Shown: positions 59,152 to 64,000 of the stretch, piece by piece | Layout of the letters: every line of letters starts with the position of its first letter | Position numbering within the stretch: the stretch's first letter is position 1 | Source: a virus | Virus record (IMG/VR): IMGVR_UViG_3300022866_000322 | Span: 157,343-221,342 of that record | Direction: 5' to 3' (one strand) | DNA: 64,000 nt | Notes under the pieces: generated by a model | Told to the model about the DNA's origin: nothing | The model's database searches: none | What the model saw: the letters and a program-made list of their open reading frames with translations, nothing else | Program-made: the position numbers and the translations under genes

Positions 59152-62100
59152 ATGGCAATTGGGAAAATTTCCGGTGCAATGCTTTATGCAAACCTTGACC
59201 GCCAAGGTATAGATTTAGCATTTGAATCAAACTTACTTTACTTAGATGTAAGCAATCACAGAGTTGGCATAGTCAACTCCTCCCCTGCCTATGCATTAGA
59301 CAGCAGTGGCAATGTAAAAATAGCAAATATAATAGTAGAAGGAAGCACCCTTAGTTCTAACACTGGCGTTGTGTCTTTTGGAAGCAATGCCAATGTTAGC
59401 ATCACAGGTGGAATAGATGGCCAATTTTTAACTACAGATGGTAGTGGAAATTTAAGTTGGAGTGCACCGATTGATACTGCCGCAAATCTAGCACTAGGCA
59501 CAGTTGGCGATGGATCGCTTTGGCCCACAGGCATGGTAAGCAGTTGGACAGGAACAACACTGCTTGGCGATGCTGTTGACGATGTAAACGAGTGCATGTT
59601 CAACATAATGAATTCAACAGCAGTTGCTAATGTAGCATTTACTGCTGATACAACATCAGGTGGTGCTGGTACAGCAGTTACATTAACCATTGCCTCACTA
59701 GGTAATCCTAATAGGTACGACATTAATTGGGGCGACGGCACAACTGATAGTAATCAAACAGATTCAACCCCGACACACACATACAGCACAAACAGTGGAT
59801 CACCATTTACTGTGAATGTAAGAGCATACAATAATGGTGGTATTGGTACGTGTAGTGAAATGTATTACGAACGTGATGATTATATCATAATTTACACAGC
59901 TGATCCTGTTGTAACTTTTGCGGCTTACACAGCAAGTTCAGGCGGGAGTCCAATTACGCAGTGGGACGATGGCGACACAGTTTACTTTGAAAATACCACA
60001 ACCAATACAAGTGGTGCTACAGTCCAGTATACTTGGACTTGGGGTGATGGAAGCAGTAATAATGTAATATCCAGCGACGCATCTGCAGGCGGGGTAGGCG
60101 GCAGCAGACTAGCACATACATTTAGTGCAAGTACAGAGCAAGAACAAACAAGAACAGTATCTCTTACACTGGATAGTCATACAACAGCAACCCCAGCAGT
60201 GATACCAACCAATGATTCTAGTGCGTTTAAAATTTATGACGATCATACACCATCAGTTACACTGAGTACCATAACTGGTATTAATCAAGAAGCTACAACT
60301 GGATTGCCTGTTACATTCACTAATGCAACAGAAATCACAATTGGTAATTATGCAACTTACGGTATACAATATCAATACCAGTTTGGTGACGGTAATACAC
60401 ATGTAGTCAACACAGGCACAACCAACGCAGGTGACACAGGTACAACCATTGCACACACTTATGTGCTGTCCGGTAGCGAACAAGCAAATGGTACAGCAAG
60501 AGACTTTACTGGAAACTTGAGAGTACTCAGTGCCCACAGTAATTCACCGTTTATCAGCAGTGCCTTTACTGTACACGTTGAACCAGATGTACGTGCTACT
60601 GTAAGTGGCACAGCAGTAACAACAAGTGATAGATCAGGCGATAATCAATACGATTTGTATGCCTTTACTGATTATAACGGAAACAATCGTGCGTTAGTTA
60701 GGGTAACTAATACATCACAAAATGCTGATAATTATTTGTACGACTGGGGAGATTCTGTAGATGACTCTGTGACTGAAGACGGCTCTTCGGCTGGTAGTAT
60801 AGCCGCAACGATTGACCATAGTTATATAAGTGCAAGCACAGGAAACTATAATTTATCATTTACAGCAAACGGCACACCTGATATTACTGCACAAACAGAT
60901 ACAGACACAGGCATTACGCTTTCACTAAATGCCGTACCGTCAGCACCAGCTAGTTTGAGTGCTAAAAGCATAACACTTAGCGATAGTGCGCAAGGAACAA
61001 GTCCAAAGTTAGCACACGGTTTTACTGACAACAGTGCAACAAACCCTCTGAGCGCAGGTGCAAGCCTAAACACCACCACAGCAAGACGATATACCAGCGG
61101 TACAATTGACACCAGCACAGTAGATAACGCATATAACGGTGTTAGTGGCAACTTGGTTGCTGTAGTAAATGGCATAAGCAAAGGCAATAAAGTATTCAGT
61201 ACTACAACAGGGGAGAACGGAACGTTCACAAGCCTTGTTGTTAGCGGACAACTTGATGCACACGATAGCATTAGCGCAAGCACGTACCCAACAGGATTCT
61301 ACCAAACATTTGACGCTAAAATTACACAGGCACTTTCAAGTTATAGTGTAGGTGTTAATGATGAAAGATTAGAACACAGCTCTACTGGCAATACAAACTA
61401 TGTTAGTGTTGTATACGATGATGTTACAAGTGTACCAAGCATTATTTCAAGCGGTGCACTAGCTGAAGGCACTGGCGGCACTAAACGCTATATATCTGGT
61501 ATTCCTTATTACAATTCAGGATCACCAACAGTTTCGCTGAGTGGAGTGCAAATCAGCAACTTAACAGGTCAAGCATATACAGATCAATCAAACATTGTTG
61601 AAATAGATAATGCTACCAATCAAGAAGGCACAAGTTCTGCAGGTACAACAAATACAGATTACACTTACAGCAACATTGATGGATCAGTAACCATGTTGTC
61701 AGGTGGCATACCTAAAATAGATATAGGTGTTAGCAGTGCATACACCATTGGAGCACTTACTGTTCCAGTTACAGCCAGTTCAGTAAGAACAATAGACAGA
61801 GTCCAAGTACGTGCTAGAAACTGTAATGGTGTAGGTAGTTACAGTGAGAACACAACCAACGTACAAGTACACAAGTCAGCACAAAGTGGTATCAGTGAAA
61901 TTGCTATTGCAGTATCGGATAGTCTGGGAGCAGGATTTGACGATGATGGTGTGCGTATATTCGATTTTAGTGCCGCTACAACAGACAATCCAAGTTATAC
62001 AGGGTCAACAAACTTTTACACAAATAGTCTTTACACAGAAGCAAGTGACCCGGGTGTTGAAGGCACAAAAGAAGCAACTATTAGATTGGGTGTTTTGAAG

Positions 62101-62556
62101 TATGATGTTACAGATTATAGTTCAGGATATCTTCCAGTAGGCCCAGACAGAAGCAGTGACACAGGCACACAATACTTTACATTTGCATTTAGACGTACCA
62201 CAATGGCAAACTTTGACATTAACATAACAAGTGCAAGCATTGCAGGGTTATGGATAGCGGCACCAGGTACTGGTATCGATGACGCTTCAGGATTGAACGG
62301 TTGGGTTGATGCTAGTATAACATATGGTGGTTCAGGCGTTCCTGGATCGGACACTGGCAACGGTGGTAACGGTAGTAACGGATGTGCATTTACTTCAGGT
62401 GATAGGATTGCCAGTAGTACATCACTTAGTGGTGGTTACACAATGACACTGGGAAGTGAAAACGGAACAAATGCAACAGGCAATGTTGTGTTGGTAAGAA
62501 TAGCATTAACAAGTGGACAGAGTGTATCAGCACTTAGCGTAGGAGTGGCAAGCTAA
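59152..62556 (+). CDS. Large fibre/adhesin-like protein with PKD-like domains (1134 aa)
   Basis: The N-terminus (MAIGKISGAMLYANLDRQGIDLAFESNLLYLDVSNHRVGI) is a fibre attachment module of marine T4-like phages. Four PKD-like domains follow, marked by WGDGTTDSN (about 195), WTWGDGSSNN (about 297), YQFGDGNTHVV (about 409) and YDWGDSVDDS (about 529), each followed by an (I/L)xHTY/HTF/HSY strand. The C-terminal half is S-, T- and G-rich beta structure ending in a glycine-rich region (GSDTGNGGNGSNG). PKD domains often bind glycans or act as spacers, so a host-contact role is likely; this is inference. Confidence 0.75.
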   Translation: MAIGKISGAMLYANLDRQGIDLAFESNLLYLDVSNHRVGIVNSSPAYALDSSGNVKIANIIVEGSTLSSNTGVVSFGSNANVSITGGIDGQFLTTDGSGNLSWSAPIDTAANLALGTVGDGSLWPTGMVSSWTGTTLLGDAVDDVNECMFNIMNSTAVANVAFTADTTSGGAGTAVTLTIASLGNPNRYDINWGDGTTDSNQTDSTPTHTYSTNSGSPFTVNVRAYNNGGIGTCSEMYYERDDYIIIYTADPVVTFAAYTASSGGSPITQWDDGDTVYFENTTTNTSGATVQYTWTWGDGSSNNVISSDASAGGVGGSRLAHTFSASTEQEQTRTVSLTLDSHTTATPAVIPTNDSSAFKIYDDHTPSVTLSTITGINQEATTGLPVTFTNATEITIGNYATYGIQYQYQFGDGNTHVVNTGTTNAGDTGTTIAHTYVLSGSEQANGTARDFTGNLRVLSAHSNSPFISSAFTVHVEPDVRATVSGTAVTTSDRSGDNQYDLYAFTDYNGNNRALVRVTNTSQNADNYLYDWGDSVDDSVTEDGSSAGSIAATIDHSYISASTGNYNLSFTANGTPDITAQTDTDTGITLSLNAVPSAPASLSAKSITLSDSAQGTSPKLAHGFTDNSATNPLSAGASLNTTTARRYTSGTIDTSTVDNAYNGVSGNLVAVVNGISKGNKVFSTTTGENGTFTSLVVSGQLDAHDSISASTYPTGFYQTFDAKITQALSSYSVGVNDERLEHSSTGNTNYVSVVYDDVTSVPSIISSGALAEGTGGTKRYISGIPYYNSGSPTVSLSGVQISNLTGQAYTDQSNIVEIDNATNQEGTSSAGTTNTDYTYSNIDGSVTMLSGGIPKIDIGVSSAYTIGALTVPVTASSVRTIDRVQVRARNCNGVGSYSENTTNVQVHKSAQSGISEIAIAVSDSLGAGFDDDGVRIFDFSAATTDNPSYTGSTNFYTNSLYTEASDPGVEGTKEATIRLGVLKYDVTDYSSGYLPVGPDRSSDTGTQYFTFAFRRTTMANFDINITSASIAGLWIAAPGTGIDDASGLNGWVDASITYGGSGVPGSDTGNGGNGSNGCAFTSGDRIASSTSLSGGYTMTLGSENGTNATGNVVLVRIALTSGQSVSALSVGVAS

Positions 62557-64000
62557 TGGCTATATCAGATACACAAAAAGTTGACTACTTGTGGAAGAAA
62601 CTAGGTTACTCAGCAACTAAAACAGACACCAACGCTAACAAAAAAGCACCAAACGAAGCAATAGCAAGTCCGCTATTGATGCGTGCCGATACAATATGGT
62701 CACAGAGTTCGACTATACCAGCAACACTTCCAGGTAGCAGTGCATCACCTGTAACAGTTTACCCAACTAGCAATCCAATTGAAACTACACTAGACGGAAC
62801 TTCTACAGCAAACAGAACATGGAAAACAGGAACAACAGACTGGATCAGTCCTGAGTTTGGCTCAACTTACCAAGTAAAAGTTTATATTCATACGTCAAGT
62901 GATGCCGCAGGAGCAAGCGGCGGCGATCAAGTATTCGCAACTGGTTCCGGAAACAACGACGAATGGTTCTTTGATTACCAGTCTGGTGTATTGCACTTTA
63001 TTGGTGACAACTTACCTAATGGAATAAGTTTTACAGGCAAGAGTGTTTATATCAGCGGCGGCCGATACACAGGCACGTTTGGTACAGGGACAATCGCAGA
63101 AGCAACCATCACTGGCGGCAATGTTACAGCAAATATCAGTGGTAACATTTTAGGAACGTTTGGTCGTTTTACTAGCAATGTTACCGCTCCTTGGTTTGTT
63201 GGAAACATTGATTCAGATATTGGTACGTTTGATACCAGTTTGTACGCCGAACAGCTCACAGTAAGCAGTAATAGTTCATTTAATGATAGTAGTGCTACTA
63301 TACAGTACTTAACTATTAACGGTGAAACAATTACCAGTACAAACGAGCATGTGGTTATAAGTCCAAATATATCCGGCGCCAACAATGTAGTAAAAATTGG
63401 CGGAGTAACTGCACTGGATGTACCAACAGGAAACACAGCACAGCGACCAGCAATAGCAGATGCAGGTTATATTAGATTTAACACATCTACCTCAACGTTA
63501 GAATGGTATACAGGATCCACATGGGCGTCAGGTTCTAGCGGAATTACACAACAGACAATTAATCCAGATGGTAGCGCAAGTACATTTACATTAGACCAAG
63601 AGTCTACAGCAGATGGTGTTTTGGTTAGCATCAACGGTACTAGCCAAAACCCAGATACAGCGTATAGCGTCAGCGGTACAGACATAACATTTACAGAAGT
63701 TCCACTGTCATCTGACATTATTGATGTACGTTTCCTAGCTGTAGCAGTTGCAAGCTCAGGTCTCAACAGTTTAATTCAAGATACCAGTCCACAGTTGGGC
63801 GGCAACTTAGAAGTCAACAGCAAGTTTATTACCAGTGCAAGTAATGGCAATATACCAATCAAAGCAGACGGAACAGGCGAGGTTACGCTACAAGGTAACG
63901 TGATTAGCCTAACAGGAAACTTAGAAGTCAGTGCCACATCTGGCACACCTAGCGATACCACAGACCCAGCAGCCTGGCTCAAAGTTTACGTCGGCGGAAC
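62556..64000 (+). CDS. Tail fibre-like structural protein (partial at window edge)
   Basis: The ATG overlaps the previous stop (TAATG). The frame is open to the right edge, giving 481 residues without a stop. The N-terminus (MAISDTQKVDYLWKKLGYSATKTDTNANKKAPNEAI) is a recurrent start of marine myovirus fibre proteins. It continues with WISPEFGSTYQVKVYI, GYIRFNTSTSTLEWYTGSTW and LIQDTSPQLGGNLEVN, which are repeat-type beta modules of fibres. Coupling to the PKD protein suggests parts of one appendage. Confidence 0.8.
   Translation, partial: MAISDTQKVDYLWKKLGYSATKTDTNANKKAPNEAIASPLLMRADTIWSQSSTIPATLPGSSASPVTVYPTSNPIETTLDGTSTANRTWKTGTTDWISPEFGSTYQVKVYIHTSSDAAGASGGDQVFATGSGNNDEWFFDYQSGVLHFIGDNLPNGISFTGKSVYISGGRYTGTFGTGTIAEATITGGNVTANISGNILGTFGRFTSNVTAPWFVGNIDSDIGTFDTSLYAEQLTVSSNSSFNDSSATIQYLTINGETITSTNEHVVISPNISGANNVVKIGGVTALDVPTGNTAQRPAIADAGYIRFNTSTSTLEWYTGSTWASGSSGITQQTINPDGSASTFTLDQESTADGVLVSINGTSQNPDTAYSVSGTDITFTEVPLSSDIIDVRFLAVAVASSGLNSLIQDTSPQLGGNLEVNSKFITSASNGNIPIKADGTGEVTLQGNVISLTGNLEVSATSGTPSDTTDPAAWLKVYVGG

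Overview
The window is about 64 kb of a T4-like (straboviral-type) myovirus genome of the marine kind. The evidence is a full set of recognisable T4 core genes: baseplate wedge gp6, gp25 and gp53, hub gp5 and gp26, portal gp20, prohead protease gp21, scaffold gp22, major capsid gp23, late sigma factor gp55, and recombination nuclease gp46/gp47. Many starts carry T4-type late promoter octamers (TATAAATA, CATAAATA or GATAAATA). The host is not identified. A tandem glutamine riboswitch of the glnA/Downstream-peptide class, otherwise typical of marine picocyanobacteria and their phages, favours a cyanophage or a close marine relative. No photosynthesis gene is present in the window.

Layout. (1) 1-9469, minus strand: nine tightly overlapping non-structural genes, read from a consensus sigma-70 promoter at about 9500. 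In order of transcription they are a small conserved protein, two GT-A-like proteins, a small unknown protein, a third GT-A-like glycosyltransferase, and five radical SAM proteins with an N-terminal cysteine (twitch-like) region, the last cut by the window edge. (2) 9541-40382, minus strand: tail fibre, adhesin and baseplate genes, including a giant 4719-residue protein with seven FG-GAP-like blades and a second five-repeat propeller-like region. (3) 40445-46403, plus strand: gp55, gp47, three unknown overlapping genes, gp46 and a GIY-YIG-like nuclease. (4) 46404-46825: a 422-base convergent gap full of hairpins, a candidate structured RNA. (5) 46826-47919, minus strand: a small protein and gp26. 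(6) 47940-56173, plus strand: probable tape measure, gp20, small core protein, acidic prohead core protein, gp21, gp22 and gp23. (7) 56174-56907: terminator, overlapping sigma-70/late promoter, two tandem glutamine riboswitches, a 35-residue downstream peptide, terminator, then a solitary TacA-like (DUF1778) antitoxin. (8) 57031-64000, plus strand: virion decoration and fibre-like proteins, one with four PKD-like domains, the last one cut by the window edge.

How it works together. Early host-type promoters appear to drive the radical SAM/glycosyltransferase cluster, gp47 and the riboswitch-peptide unit. gp55 then directs late octamer promoters for the head, baseplate and fibre genes. The most notable accessory systems are the riboswitch-controlled peptide, the orphan antitoxin, the radical SAM/glycosyltransferase operon and the hairpin-rich gap next to the GIY-YIG gene.
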